The notes: generated from the sequence alone by a model not told the origin. 64,000 bases of DNA from Roseateles toxinivorans (GCF_004362525.1 NZ_SNXS01000002.1:1106160-1170159), one strand, 5' to 3'; shown: positions 1 through 8,955, numbered from the stretch's first letter. Translations and numbers: made by a program.

Positions 1-88
1 ACTCCTTCCCATCCCGAACAGGACAGTGAAATGACTCAGCGCCGATGATAGTGCGGGTTCCCGTGTGAAAGTAGGTCATCGTCAGGCT
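1..88 (+). rRNA. rrf: 5S ribosomal RNA, 3' part
   Basis: The first bases match the conserved 3' three quarters of a betaproteobacterial 5S rRNA, including the stretches CCCATCCCGAACAGGACAGT and GTGAAAGTAGGTCATCGTCA. The 5' end lies outside the window, so this is the tail of an rRNA operon read on the plus strand. The 3' boundary is estimated from the end of the closing helix. Confidence 0.93.
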
Positions 89-96
89 ATTAATCG

Positions 97-127
97 AAAA
101 GCCCAAGCAGCAATGCTTGGGCTTTTT
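97..127 (+). terminator. rRNA operon intrinsic terminator
   Basis: A perfect 13-bp stem (AAAAGCCCAAGCA at 97-109 with TGCTTGGGCTTTT at 114-126) closes on a GCAA tetraloop and runs into a T tract. It directly follows the 5S gene, so it most likely ends the rrn transcript. The next gene is convergent and ends at 149, so it may work in both directions. Confidence 0.92.
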
Positions 128-148
128 CCATTTCTGGGCCTATTTGAC

Positions 149-1060
149 TTATCGGTCGAGCACCACGCCGTCCTCGATCGCGATGGCGCCGCTGCGCCGC
201 AATTCCTGCAGGACGCTTTCCGTCCATTCGGCGATAGGCTGCGCGCTGAAGTGGCGTTGCCAGAGCTGCCCATGCACCTCGGTGTTGGTCAGCCAGGCCA
301 GCAAGTCGTGCATGCTTTGTTGTCTGACTTCGATCAGGTGGAATTTCAGCAGGGCCTTGGCGGCGTAGCGTGCGTGGCGCGGCGGATCCTGTCGAAAGCC
401 CTGCAGGCGACGGCGCGCCTCAGCAACGGCATTTGTCGCGTCGGTGAATGGTGCGCCATGGCCGGGAATCACGCGTGCGACCGGCAGGCTGGTGATCAAG
501 TCCAGCGTTGCTTGGACCTCATCGAAGCCGGACTCCCCATCCAGTTCGGGGAAGACGATGCCGAAGCCGTGCTCCCACAGCGCGTCGGCGGAGATCAGTG
601 TGCCGCTCCGTGACTCAAACAGTATCACCGAGTCTGGATCATGGCCCGGCGCCGCCAGCACATGCCACAGGCCGTCGCCGAGCTTCAAGGTGCTGCCGGG
701 CATCAGTGCGCGATCGGGGGTGAATCGCTCACAGCGTTGCCCCGTGGCGCGATAGCTGAGCGCGCTCTCGTCCCAACGACTGGCGGCATCGAACTGCCCT
801 GGCGGAATCAGCACAGGCACCCGATAGCGCTCGACCAAGCGGGCATTGCCTCCGCAATGGTCGGAGTGCAGGTGAGTATTGAGGATGGCGCTCAGCCGCC
901 GCTCACCCAGGGCCGACTGAACCAGACTCAGCGTCTGTTCGGCATGGGTGCAATAGCCGGTGTCAACGAGGACGGCTTGATCTTCGCCGTCGCCGATCAC
1001 GACATTGTTTGACGACAGCCAGCCTCGCTGCAGAACGATCAGATCGCTCTTCCGGTTCAC
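149..1060 (-). CDS. MBL-fold metallo-hydrolase
   Basis: This 303-residue protein has the metallo-beta-lactamase fold signature THLHSDH (His63, His65, Asp67, His68), preceded by an LVDTG strand and followed by later metal-ligand regions around AAPGHDPDS and VIPGHGAP. Family members hydrolyse thioesters, lactones or similar esters with a dinuclear zinc site; the substrate here is unknown. The GTG start at 1060 overlaps the TGA stop of the upstream acyl-CoA ligase (GTGA), so the two are translationally coupled and the enzyme may act on acyl-CoA or a related product (inference). Longer open frame upstream of the GTG is the out-of-frame shadow of the ligase and is not counted. Confidence 0.85.
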   Translation of the reverse strand: MNRKSDLIVLQRGWLSSNNVVIGDGEDQAVLVDTGYCTHAEQTLSLVQSALGERRLSAILNTHLHSDHCGGNARLVERYRVPVLIPPGQFDAASRWDESALSYRATGQRCERFTPDRALMPGSTLKLGDGLWHVLAAPGHDPDSVILFESRSGTLISADALWEHGFGIVFPELDGESGFDEVQATLDLITSLPVARVIPGHGAPFTDATNAVAEARRRLQGFRQDPPRHARYAAKALLKFHLIEVRQQSMHDLLAWLTNTEVHGQLWQRHFSAQPIAEWTESVLQELRRSGAIAIEDGVVLDR

Positions 1061-2739
1061 GAGGAACGCAGCTCGCGCCGCAGTATCTTGCCGACGTTGC
1101 TCTTGGGTAGTTCGTCGCGGAACTCGATGTATTTGGGGCGCTTGTAGGCGGTGAAGCTTTGCTTGCAGTACTCGGCGATGTCTTCCTCGCTGAGCGCCGG
1201 GTCCTGTTTGACCACGAAGAGCTTGACCGCCTCGCCCGAGCGCTCGTCTGCCACGCCGATGGCCGCGCACTCCAGCACACCGGGGAGCAGGCTGACGACC
1301 TGCTCGATTTCGTTTGGATAGACGTTGAAGCCGGAAACGAGAATCATGTCCTTCTTGCGGTCGACGATGCGCACATAGCCCTGGTCATCCATTACACCGA
1401 TGTCACCCGACTTGAAGAAGCCATCCGCAGTCATCACCAGAGCGGTCTCGTCGGGCCGGTTCCAATAGCCGGCCATCACCTGCGGGCCGCGGATGCAGAT
1501 CTCGCCTCGCTCGCCCAGCGCCACATCGTAGCCGTCGTCATCGCGAATGGCGATATCGGTGCCAGACACCGGCAGGCCGATGCTGCCGTTGAAGTCGTGG
1601 ATGTCGAGCCGGTTGATCGTGGCTACGGGCGAGGTTTCAGACAGGCCGTAGCCCTCGACCACCGGGCAGCCGGTGACTTTCAACCACTTCTCGGCGGTGG
1701 ACTGCTGGACGGCCATGCCGCCGCCGTTGGAGATCACCAGCCCGCTGAAGTCCAGGCGGGCAAAGTCCGCATCATTGGCCAGCGCGTTGAACAGGGTGTT
1801 CACCGCCGGGAACAGATTGACCTTGTAGTTGCGCAGGGTCGCAACGAAGCCCGGGATGTCGCGGGGGTTGGTGATCAGCAGGCACATCATGCCCAGGCGG
1901 GCGCCGAGCATATAGCAGGCCGTCAGCGCGAAGATGTGATACAGCGGCAATGCGCACACGGTGGTCAGCGCGCGATCGCCCAGCTTGTCGAGCATGGGCT
2001 TGAACCAGGCCTCGGCCTGCAGGATATTGGCTACCACGTTGCGGTGCAGCAAGGTGGCGCCCTTGGACACACCTGTCGTGCCGCCGGTGTACTGCAGGAA
2101 GGCCACATCATCGGGGCCGACCTGCACCCGCCGCAGGGTCATGGTCGTGCCCTCGGCCAAGGCCATATTGAAGCGGGTCACGTGGTATCCATCACCGATC
2201 GGCAGGCGGTACTCGGGCACCATCTTGCGCAGATGGCGCACGACGAAGTTCACCAGCGTGCCCTTCCAGAAGCCCAGCAAATCTCCCAGCGAGGCCACCA
2301 CCACATGGCGTACCGGCGTCTGCTGGATCACCTCCTCCAAGGTTCTGGCAAAGTTCTCGAGCACGATGATGGCCTCGGCGCCCGAATCCTTGAGCTGATG
2401 CTGCAACTCCCGCGCGGTGTAGAGCGGGTTGACGTTGACCACGACATAGCCGGCCCGCAGCACGGCGGCAATGGCCACCATGTACTGCAGCACATTGGGC
2501 ATCATCAACGCGACGCGAGTTCCCTTGGCCAGACCCTTGGACTGCAGCCAGGCGCCCAGCGCCTGCGACATTTCGTCGATCTGACCGAAGCTCAGGCGCT
2601 TGTCCATACAGGCGGCTGCGTCCCGTGCGGCGTACTTGCGGAAAGCCTCCTCCAAGAGTTCGACCAGAGAGTTGTAGCCCGGCCCGGTGAGCTCGGCGGG
2701 CACGCCCGCGGGGTAACTGTTCAACCAGGGTTTTTGCAC
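1057..2739 (-). CDS. fadD: long-chain fatty acid--CoA ligase
   Basis: The 560-residue product matches the length of E. coli FadD (561 residues) and has the ANL-superfamily signatures: the P-loop-like YTGGTTGVSKGA at 217-228, GYGLSETSP in the middle, and the adenylation/hinge region VDRKKDMILVSGFNVYPNE near the C terminus. It activates fatty acids to acyl-CoA with ATP for beta-oxidation or lipid synthesis. The GTG start at 2739 is chosen because GGAG lies five bases upstream and because the family begins with a QKPWLxSYPAGVP-like segment; in-frame codons up to 2784 are possible but lack such a site. The stop overlaps the GTG of the metallo-hydrolase. Confidence 0.9.
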   Translation of the reverse strand: MQKPWLNSYPAGVPAELTGPGYNSLVELLEEAFRKYAARDAAACMDKRLSFGQIDEMSQALGAWLQSKGLAKGTRVALMMPNVLQYMVAIAAVLRAGYVVVNVNPLYTARELQHQLKDSGAEAIIVLENFARTLEEVIQQTPVRHVVVASLGDLLGFWKGTLVNFVVRHLRKMVPEYRLPIGDGYHVTRFNMALAEGTTMTLRRVQVGPDDVAFLQYTGGTTGVSKGATLLHRNVVANILQAEAWFKPMLDKLGDRALTTVCALPLYHIFALTACYMLGARLGMMCLLITNPRDIPGFVATLRNYKVNLFPAVNTLFNALANDADFARLDFSGLVISNGGGMAVQQSTAEKWLKVTGCPVVEGYGLSETSPVATINRLDIHDFNGSIGLPVSGTDIAIRDDDGYDVALGERGEICIRGPQVMAGYWNRPDETALVMTADGFFKSGDIGVMDDQGYVRIVDRKKDMILVSGFNVYPNEIEQVVSLLPGVLECAAIGVADERSGEAVKLFVVKQDPALSEEDIAEYCKQSFTAYKRPKYIEFRDELPKSNVGKILRRELRSS

Positions 2740-2824
2740 AAGCACTCCAAGACACTGACGATCGTTGATGGTCCCTTGTAGCACCCGGCCGCGGCTACGG
2801 TAATTGCACTAGGACCCTGTCGCC

Positions 2825-3535
2825 TCAGGGACAGCCGGCAAACAGCGCGTTGGCCAGGCTGCGCTCCCGCTCGCCGACGATGCGCATGAACTCCTGCGAG
2901 CCCCGCATCGCCTTAAAGGTGTCAAAGCCGGTCTCGAGAAAATGCTGCAGGCTGGACAGCCCGGCTGCCTTGGCCGGTCCGCGCATCATGCGCAGCGCAT
3001 GGCGCAGCAGTGGCTTGGCGGTGTATTCATCCAGGGCCTTGCCCAACTCGGTGGTCAGGGCGATCTGGCGCTCGCGCGCCAGCGGCTGGCCGGTGGCGCG
3101 CCACGCCTTGGCATAGTGCTCGGCGCTCAGGTTTTCGCCGGCAATGGGCGGCGCCAGATGCCCAGCCATCTGCGTATCCATCTGCTCGGACAGCGCATGC
3201 AGCTCGGCCAAGGTCTGCACCGTGTGCAGCACATCCCTCGGGAAGATTCGCGCCAACGCGGGGACAACCCGCGCGAACTGGGCATCGCGCTGGCTGAAGT
3301 CCTGCGGTCCGTACAGCTCATCGAGAAAGAAGCGCGCCGCGCCCTGATAGCGATCGCTGGCCAGCAGATCGGCATAGGTAGCCGCAAAGCGCTGACGCTG
3401 ATAGGCCTTGACCGCTGCCACTATGTCATTGAGCCGGGCATCGCTGCGGCGCCGCTGGCGTTCCTGCTCCACCGTCTGCAGGTGTTGCAGGATGGTTTGC
3501 GCTGTTTGCTGGGTTGGGGTGAGGGCTTGGTTCAT
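2825..3535 (-). CDS. conserved hypothetical, FFLDELYG type
   Basis: A 236-residue, mostly helical soluble protein without signal peptide or membrane segment. It carries the recognisable segment AARFFLDELYGPQDFSQRD and a C-terminal FKAMRGSQEFM stretch, which I associate with a conserved uncharacterised family in Burkholderiales and gammaproteobacteria (recall, not searched). The ATG at 3535 (MNQALTPTQQ) is preferred; another in-frame ATG lies further upstream without a better ribosome binding site. It is divergent from the lipase-like gene starting at 3638. Function unknown. Confidence 0.75.
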   Translation of the reverse strand: MNQALTPTQQTAQTILQHLQTVEQERQRRRSDARLNDIVAAVKAYQRQRFAATYADLLASDRYQGAARFFLDELYGPQDFSQRDAQFARVVPALARIFPRDVLHTVQTLAELHALSEQMDTQMAGHLAPPIAGENLSAEHYAKAWRATGQPLARERQIALTTELGKALDEYTAKPLLRHALRMMRGPAKAAGLSSLQHFLETGFDTFKAMRGSQEFMRIVGERERSLANALFAGCP

Positions 3536-3637
3536 GCTCGACAGGGCTGCAACACGCCTGCATTCTGACGCCATGCCGGCCATGTGCACGCAGGCCCCGT
3601 ACCATCAAGGCCTTGGCAACTCCGACCGCGGGCTCTG

Positions 3638-4546
3638 ATGAATGCGCATTTGCAGAAGTTGATCGTGTTGCTGCGCTGGGGCCTTGCCCTGGGCCTGGGC
3701 GGCTGGCTCTGGCGGCAGGGCCACCCCATCGGCGCCATGATGCTGGCGGCCGCCGTGCTGTGGGGCCATGTGTTGATACTGGCGTTGGAGTTCCTGATGC
3801 TGCCCGTCATCAACCGCCTTGACCCGGCGCCTGCCGCCGGTCTGCGCCAGCATCTGCGCGCCTGGTGGATAGAGTCGCTCGCCTGCTCACGGGTGTTTGG
3901 TTGGCAACAGCCGTTCGCCTCGCGGCGCGAGCCTGATCATTTGCCAACCGATGCCGCGGGCCGGCGCGGCGTGCTGCTGGTGCATGGTTTCTTCTGCAAT
4001 CGCGGTCTGTGGAATGACTGGCTGGCGCGCCTGCGCAGCGCGGATGTGCCGGTCATTGCACTCACGCTGGAGCCCGCATTCGGATCGATAGACCGCTACG
4101 CAGCCGCACTCGAGGCGGCTGTTCAGGAGCTGGAGCACCGCACCGGTAGCGCCCCGGTGCTGGTGGGCCACAGCATGGGGGGGCTGGCCATCCGAGCCTG
4201 GTGGCGGGCGCATGGGCATGACACCCGGGTGCACCAGGTGCTGACCCTGGGCACACCTCATGCCGGCACCTTCATGGCGCGCTTCTCGGCGGCCCGCAAT
4301 GCCGGGCAGATGCGGCTGGGCAGCGCCTGGCTCAAGAATCTGGCAGCACAGGAGTCAGCCGCAATGCGGGCACAGATGCGCTGCTACTACAGCCACACCG
4401 ACAACATCGTCTGCCCCGCCAGCTCGGCGGCATTGGCCGGCGCGCAGCATATTCATCTGCCCGCCACCGGCCATATCGGGTTGCTGTACGAAGCGCAGGT
4501 GTTTGATGACCTGATGCAATGCCTGCGTTTGCCAGCAGCCTCCTGA
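3638..4546 (+). CDS. membrane-anchored alpha/beta hydrolase
   Basis: The 302-residue protein starts with two hydrophobic helices (about residues 5-55), followed by an alpha/beta hydrolase domain. Visible are the oxyanion-type LLVHGFFCNRGLWNDW, the nucleophile elbow GHSMGG with the catalytic Ser, a TLGTPHAGT segment typical of lipases/PGAP1-like esterases, and a late LPATGHIGLL that supplies the catalytic His. The likely role is hydrolysis of a lipid or ester at the inner face of the membrane; the substrate is unknown. The ATG at 3638 (MNAHLQKL) directly precedes the first membrane helix. The gene stops three bases before the convergent HPPD gene. Confidence 0.82.
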   Translation: MNAHLQKLIVLLRWGLALGLGGWLWRQGHPIGAMMLAAAVLWGHVLILALEFLMLPVINRLDPAPAAGLRQHLRAWWIESLACSRVFGWQQPFASRREPDHLPTDAAGRRGVLLVHGFFCNRGLWNDWLARLRSADVPVIALTLEPAFGSIDRYAAALEAAVQELEHRTGSAPVLVGHSMGGLAIRAWWRAHGHDTRVHQVLTLGTPHAGTFMARFSAARNAGQMRLGSAWLKNLAAQESAAMRAQMRCYYSHTDNIVCPASSAALAGAQHIHLPATGHIGLLYEAQVFDDLMQCLRLPAAS

Positions 4547-4549
4547 CGC

Positions 4550-5680
4550 TCAGGCAGACGGGGTGTCGCTCAACACGCCGCGGCGGATCTGGTCCAGCTC
4601 GATGCTCTCGAACAGGGCCTTGAAGTTGCCTTCGCCGAAGCCTTCATTGCCCTTGCGCTGTATCAGCTCGAAGAAGATCGGGCCGATCACCTCCTTGGTG
4701 AAGATCTGCAGCAGCAGCTCGTGCGGCGCACCCTGGTGGGTGGCCCCATCGATCAGGATGCGCAGGCGGCGCAGTTCGGCAATGTTCTCGCCATGGTTGG
4801 GCAGGCGCTTGTCGATCAGATCGAAGTAGGTTTCGATGGTGTCCTGGAAGATCACACCAGTGGACTTCATACCCTCCACCGAGCCATAGATGTTGTTGGT
4901 GCCCAGTGCCACGTGCTGTATACCCTCGCCGTGGTACAGGTGCAGGTACTCGGCGATCTGGCTCTTGTCGTCGCTGCTCTCGTTGATCGGGATGCGGATC
5001 TTGCCGCAGGGGCTGGTCATGGCCTTGCTCTTCAGTCCGGTCAGCTTGCCTTCGATGTCGAAGTAGCGCACTTCCTTGAAGTTGAACAGGCCCTCGTAGA
5101 ACTCCGCCCATTCCTTCATGCGGCCGCGATAGACGTTGTGCGTCAGGTGGTCGATATAGCCCAGACCGTGACCGACCGGGTTGGCCTTCACAGGCTGACC
5201 GTTGGCGTCCAGCATCGGCACAAAGTCGACGTCATAGATGCTGATGTTGCCGATCTCGCCGGGCGCGGCGCCGTTCTTGCCCTGCCAGCGGTCGACGAAG
5301 TAGATCAGCGAGTCGCCGATGCCCTTGATCGCCGGGATGTTCAGTTCCATCGGGCCGGTCTTGTTGTCAAAGCCCCAGGCGCCGAGCTCCAGCGCGCGCT
5401 TGTAGGCGAAGGCGGCGTCCTTGACGCGGAAGGCAATGGCGCAGATCGACGGGCCGTGCGTGCGTGCAAAGCGTTGCGCGAACGAATCCGGCTCCGCGTT
5501 GATGATGAAGTTGATCTCGCCCTGGCGGTACAGCGTGACGTTCTTGTGCCGGTGCTTGGCCACGGCGGTGAAACCCATGGTCTCGAACAACTGGCCCAAG
5601 GCGGCGGGATCGGGGGCCGCGTACTCGATGAACTCGAAACCGTCGGTGCCCATCGGGTTGTCCCAGGGGGTGAAAGCCAT
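4550..5680 (-). CDS. hpd: 4-hydroxyphenylpyruvate dioxygenase
   Basis: This 376-residue protein converts 4-hydroxyphenylpyruvate to homogentisate in tyrosine catabolism. It shows the two-domain VOC fold; the iron-binding C-terminal half has DHLTHNV, IQHVALGTNNIY and the last ligand near FFELIQRKGNEGFGEGNF, the family's C-terminal signature. The ATG at 5680 has GGAG eight bases upstream. It is divergent from an Lrp/AsnC gene 136 bp away, a common arrangement for an amino-acid-responsive regulator next to its target (inference). Confidence 0.95.
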   Translation of the reverse strand: MAFTPWDNPMGTDGFEFIEYAAPDPAALGQLFETMGFTAVAKHRHKNVTLYRQGEINFIINAEPDSFAQRFARTHGPSICAIAFRVKDAAFAYKRALELGAWGFDNKTGPMELNIPAIKGIGDSLIYFVDRWQGKNGAAPGEIGNISIYDVDFVPMLDANGQPVKANPVGHGLGYIDHLTHNVYRGRMKEWAEFYEGLFNFKEVRYFDIEGKLTGLKSKAMTSPCGKIRIPINESSDDKSQIAEYLHLYHGEGIQHVALGTNNIYGSVEGMKSTGVIFQDTIETYFDLIDKRLPNHGENIAELRRLRILIDGATHQGAPHELLLQIFTKEVIGPIFFELIQRKGNEGFGEGNFKALFESIELDQIRRGVLSDTPSA

Positions 5681-5770
5681 GTCGGTGCTCCGGTAAGGAA
5701 AGAGATGCAAAAGCGCTTGAGGTGGCTCAAGACTGTAGGCGTTCAGCGGCGCAGGATTGAAGCCAAATCA

Positions 5771-5794
5771 TGTGCGAATGCGCATCGGCGCACA
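5771..5794. promoter_or_regulatory. dyad in the hpd/Lrp divergent promoter region
   Basis: TGTGCG at 5771-5776 and CGCACA at 5789-5794 form an inverted repeat around an inner ATGCGCAT palindrome. A second weaker dyad, ATTC...GAAT, lies a few bases further on. The position between hpd and the Lrp-type gene suggests an operator for that regulator. This is inference from symmetry only. Confidence 0.45.
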
Positions 5795-5816
5795 GGATTC
5801 CTGCAAGAATTGAGGC

Positions 5817-6299
5817 ATGGACAAAGCTATTCAGCTTGATACGATTGATCGACGCATCCTCAGGGCTCTGCAAGTCGATGGCAGGGTGACTTTTGACGCC
5901 TTGGCGGCCCAGGTCAACCTCTCGGCCTCGGCCGTGCTGCGCCGGGTGCGGCGGCTCGAGGAGTCCGGCGCGATCTCGGCCTATGTGGCCCTGGTACCGC
6001 CCGAGCGCGTGGGCCTGGGTCTCACCGCCTATATCAATGTGCGGCTCGAGAAAAACACCGAAAGCCACAAGCGCAACCCGATGGATCTGTTCCGCGCGGC
6101 GGTGCAGACCTGGCCCGAGGTGGTGGAGTGCGCGGCGCTGACCGGCGAGATGGACTACATCCTGCGCGTGGTGGTGGAAGACATGGCGCACTACTCGCGC
6201 TTCATCACCGACACCCTGCTGCGTCACCCCAGCGTGCAGGATTGCAAGACCAGCTTTGTGCTGGACCGGGTCAAGAACACGACGGCCGTGCCGGTGTGA
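5817..6299 (+). CDS. Lrp/AsnC family transcriptional regulator
   Basis: A 160-residue protein with an N-terminal helix-turn-helix (LDTIDRRILRALQVDGR, then LSASAVLRRVRRLEESG) and a C-terminal RAM/AsnC ligand-binding domain (ECAALTGEMDYILRVVVEDM). Such proteins bind amino acids and form octamers on DNA. Its divergent position beside hpd suggests control of tyrosine/phenylalanine breakdown. It stands alone on its strand; the convergent PEP-CTERM gene ends four bases after its stop. Confidence 0.9.
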   Translation: MDKAIQLDTIDRRILRALQVDGRVTFDALAAQVNLSASAVLRRVRRLEESGAISAYVALVPPERVGLGLTAYINVRLEKNTESHKRNPMDLFRAAVQTWPEVVECAALTGEMDYILRVVVEDMAHYSRFITDTLLRHPSVQDCKTSFVLDRVKNTTAVPV

Positions 6300-6303
6300 C
6301 TCT

Positions 6304-6981
6304 TCAAGGCCTGCGTCGTGCGATGGCGACGGCGGCCAACCCGGCCAGCAACATCAACCAGCTTGAGGGCTCGGGCACCACGCCGACGAGATTGACGTTG
6401 TCGAGCTCGGCATGGTCATTGCCGGCGGTCTTCCAGTCGGCGTTGATATAGATGCCCTGCAGCGCGCCCAGCACATTGCTCAGGTCGGCACTGCTGGCGG
6501 CGGCCAGTATCGGCAGGCCGGTGACCTCGTAGCCGACGATCTTCTGCCAGGCGGGCGACGCCGTCAGCACGGCGGAATAAGAGGTCATGGTGCTGCCAGG
6601 AGCGCCGCCAAACCAGGCCAGCAGATTGGCGCCCGATTGCAGCACCAGCGTCGGGAAGATGTCGGCGGTGGTGTCCTTGAGGCTGTCGCTGAGATCGAAG
6701 CTCAAGCTGCCACCGAGAAAGGCCGACTGGTTGCCCAGGAACTTGGCCGGCGCAGCGAACACCGTCCAGCTGAACAGGTCATTCGTGCTGATGCGCTGCG
6801 TGCCGGCCTCGAAGCTGGCCGCCTGGCTGGCGGCGGACAGACTCAGCAGATTGGCGACACGCCAGTTCTCGGTGTCGGCGTTGAAGCGGCTTTCCACCGG
6901 GGCGGGGGCTGCCTGGGCAACCGTGGCTGTGATCAGTAGCGTGGCCGCAGCAGCGGACTTGAACACGTGGCTGGACTTCAT
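6304..6981 (-). CDS. PEP-CTERM protein, laminin-B-like
   Basis: The 225-residue protein has a Sec signal peptide (residues 1 to about 24, ending AQAAP) and a C-terminal PEP-CTERM sorting signal: VPEPSSW, a hydrophobic helix LMLLAGLAAVAIA, then RRRP. Such proteins are processed by an exosortase and released to the surface or exopolysaccharide. The middle (FNADTENWRV, LGGSLSFDLSD, WKTAGNDHAELDNVNLV) resembles the laminin B / laminin IV type A fold found in other PEP-CTERM proteins; this is judged by eye. No exosortase gene is in the window. Confidence 0.85.
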   Translation of the reverse strand: MKSSHVFKSAAAATLLITATVAQAAPAPVESRFNADTENWRVANLLSLSAASQAASFEAGTQRISTNDLFSWTVFAAPAKFLGNQSAFLGGSLSFDLSDSLKDTTADIFPTLVLQSGANLLAWFGGAPGSTMTSYSAVLTASPAWQKIVGYEVTGLPILAAASSADLSNVLGALQGIYINADWKTAGNDHAELDNVNLVGVVPEPSSWLMLLAGLAAVAIARRRP

Positions 6982-7035
6982 CTGCTGCCCCTGGTTGGCT
7001 CAAGCCCTGCAGTGTAGGCCTGCCGTGGCCCGCCG

Positions 7036-7662
7036 TCACGCCTGGTCTTTGCGTGTCAGCACCACGGCCAGCTCATGCCAGCCGCGCTCGTGGGGGGTGG
7101 CCGCATAGGGCGGGGCAGGCCAGCCCCACAGCGTGGCTGGGAACAGCGCACGCATCGCATTGATGTCGCAGTTATAGGGCGGCCCTTCGATGCGGCCTTG
7201 AGCCGCTGATTCGCGCGGTGCTTGCATGAACAGGGCCAGCAGCCTGCCACCGGGCCGAAGCCAGCCGTGGAGCTGGTCGGCGTAGCGACGCCAATGGTCG
7301 GGGTGCAGCGCGCACAGGCAGGTCTGTTCATAAACGATGTCCAGCGGCTGCTTGGGTGCCCAGCTGAGCACATCGGCCAACTCGACATCGGCCTCCAGGC
7401 ATGCCTGCGCCAGACGCTCCTGCACCCGCGCGACTGCCGCCGGAGCGTAGTCCAGGGCAGTCAGCTGGCGTACGCCGGCCTGGGCCAGCAGCAAGACCTC
7501 GTGTCCGTTGCCGCAGCCAGGCACGGCCACCCGGTCATCGGGGGCGATCTGACCCTGCTCCAACCACCGTCTCAGCTGCGGATGGGCCTGACCGCGGTCC
7601 CAGGGGGTCTGACCCGATTCAAACCGGGCCTGCCAGAAACCGACGTCGGGGCCATGTGTCAT
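7036..7662 (-). CDS. TPMT-family SAM-dependent methyltransferase
   Basis: The 208-residue protein resembles thiopurine S-methyltransferases: FWQARFESGQTPWDRG at the N terminus, the SAM motif VAVPGCGNGHEVLLLA, LDYAPAAV, and YEQTCLCALHPDHWRRYA in the active-site region. Family members methylate thiols, selenium, tellurium or halides; the substrate here cannot be told. Its ATG overlaps the stop of the HDOD gene (ATGA at 7659-7662), so both are made from one message. Confidence 0.88.
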   Translation of the reverse strand: MTHGPDVGFWQARFESGQTPWDRGQAHPQLRRWLEQGQIAPDDRVAVPGCGNGHEVLLLAQAGVRQLTALDYAPAAVARVQERLAQACLEADVELADVLSWAPKQPLDIVYEQTCLCALHPDHWRRYADQLHGWLRPGGRLLALFMQAPRESAAQGRIEGPPYNCDINAMRALFPATLWGWPAPPYAATPHERGWHELAVVLTRKDQA

Positions 7663-8504
7663 TCCATCTCCAACAGGGTTGCCAGGGTCGGCCCCTCTGC
7701 CATGTTCAGCAACTGGCTGATTTCCTTCACATCGTCGGGTACGGCGGCGTTGTCCCAGCCATTGGCCGTGTGACGCGCCAGCTGAATGGCCAGCTTGACG
7801 GTCAGCACCTGCGGGTTGGTGGTTGGGCGATCGTCGGTGATGCGCACCAACAGCTCGGGCAGATGCCAGGCCTGCATCAGCGAATGTTCGAGGTCGGTCA
7901 GCTTGATGTTCAGCACCTCGCGCTGGGCCACGGCGCTGCGCAGGGTGGAGTCGGCTCGTTGCCTGGCCTGGATGTCCAGGGCCAAGGCCGGGGCATGGCA
8001 CCACAGCAGCATCTCGGCAAAGTCATGCAGCAGGGCCGCGCTGTAGATCACCGGTGCATCGTGGTCCATGCGCATCAGTGCAAAGCCCATGGCAAAGTTG
8101 GCCGCGCGCTCCGCTCGCTTGATCACCTGGTAAAGGCCGTCCAGCGCCTCGGGTTGATCGGCGAAACGCTCCTCGACCGTGGGCTGCGGACCGAAGTCGC
8201 GGAAGAAGGGGGTGATGCCTGTCAGCACCAGGGCGGCGGTGACGGTTTCGGCGTCGGTGACCCGGCTGCTGGGGCGGTTGCTTGCCACATGGGCCATCAC
8301 CTTCAGTGTCATCAGCGGGTCGCGGGCAATCATCTCGCCCAGCATATTGGCATCGACAGCGTCCTCATTGGCGCGCAGCAACTCCAGCTCGGAGGCGGTT
8401 TCGGCCAGCACCGGGATCTCGGCATCGCGGAAATAGGCCGTCCACCAGCCCAAATCAGGCAGGGCGCGCGTCAGCGGCGTGAATGGAAGGGAGGCGGCAG
8501 TCAT
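7659..8504 (-). CDS. HDOD domain protein
   Basis: A 281-residue cytosolic protein with an HDOD domain, an HD-related signalling module that usually lacks phosphodiesterase activity. Characteristic segments are ELELLRANEDAVDANMLGEMIARDPLMTLKVM at the N terminus of the domain (about residues 35-75) and AALLHDFAEMLLW further on. HDOD proteins act in chemotaxis, biofilm or stress signalling. No GGDEF, EAL or receiver domain is attached. It is translationally coupled to the methyltransferase. Confidence 0.87.
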   Translation of the reverse strand: MTAASLPFTPLTRALPDLGWWTAYFRDAEIPVLAETASELELLRANEDAVDANMLGEMIARDPLMTLKVMAHVASNRPSSRVTDAETVTAALVLTGITPFFRDFGPQPTVEERFADQPEALDGLYQVIKRAERAANFAMGFALMRMDHDAPVIYSAALLHDFAEMLLWCHAPALALDIQARQRADSTLRSAVAQREVLNIKLTDLEHSLMQAWHLPELLVRITDDRPTTNPQVLTVKLAIQLARHTANGWDNAAVPDDVKEISQLLNMAEGPTLATLLEME

Positions 8505-8582
8505 GGGCGGACCTGAAATGGGGGCATCTTGCTACGTCTATCGGGTGGCGCCATGCCCGACTTTAGCCGTCCGGCCCAAGGG

Positions 8583-8624
8583 CAAGAGCCCACTGCGCAT
8601 TTCTGCGCAGCGGGCTCTTGTTTT
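8583..8624. terminator. strong hairpin downstream of the 8671-8919 gene
   Basis: A 17-bp stem with one mismatch (8583-8599 with 8604-8620) closes on a four-base loop. A short T run follows on the plus strand, where no gene precedes it; on the minus strand the hairpin lies about 50 bases after the stop of the small gene at 8671 but lacks a clean T tract. It may end or stabilise that transcript. Confidence 0.45.
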
Positions 8625-8670
8625 GAGGAGGCTGACGGGCTTGGGGGCAGGCCCGACAGCCTCCTGGGAA

Positions 8671-8919
8671 TCACAGGCGGTTGACGCCGGGCAGGTAACC
8701 GATCAGCTCGCCGTCAACGAACAGCGCGCCTTCGGGTGCGCCGGCCTCGGCGTAGAACTCGACCACGGGGGCCTTGGTTCTGCGCTCAACCAGGTTCATC
8801 TTCGCGGCCAGCTGCGCCAGCATCGTGCTGGCGGCCTGCAGCAGCAGCGCCAAGGTGCGGCGCCAGCTCGGGGTCGCGGCCAGTGCGTCTGGCCAGCGGG
8901 GCAATGTCGTGCGTGTCAT
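8671..8919 (-). CDS. small hypothetical protein
   Basis: An 82-residue protein with an Arg/Trp-rich start, a helical middle (LALLLQAASTMLAQLAAKMNLV) and a beta-rich end (VVEFYAEAGAPEGALFVDGELIGYLPGV). No signal peptide. I do not recognise the family. It is followed on the same strand by no gene for 160 bases and preceded by another small gene 36 bases away, so the two may be co-transcribed. Confidence 0.65.
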   Translation of the reverse strand: MTRTTLPRWPDALAATPSWRRTLALLLQAASTMLAQLAAKMNLVERRTKAPVVEFYAEAGAPEGALFVDGELIGYLPGVNRL

Positions 8920-8955
8920 GTCAGGTCTCCGGTGGGTCCGGGGCAGGGCTTGCCT

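Noticed and set aside
1159-2781. Long open frame antisense to fadD
   Set aside because: Composition is His/Gln/Arg/Val-rich without motifs; it mirrors the ligase gene in a high-GC genome.
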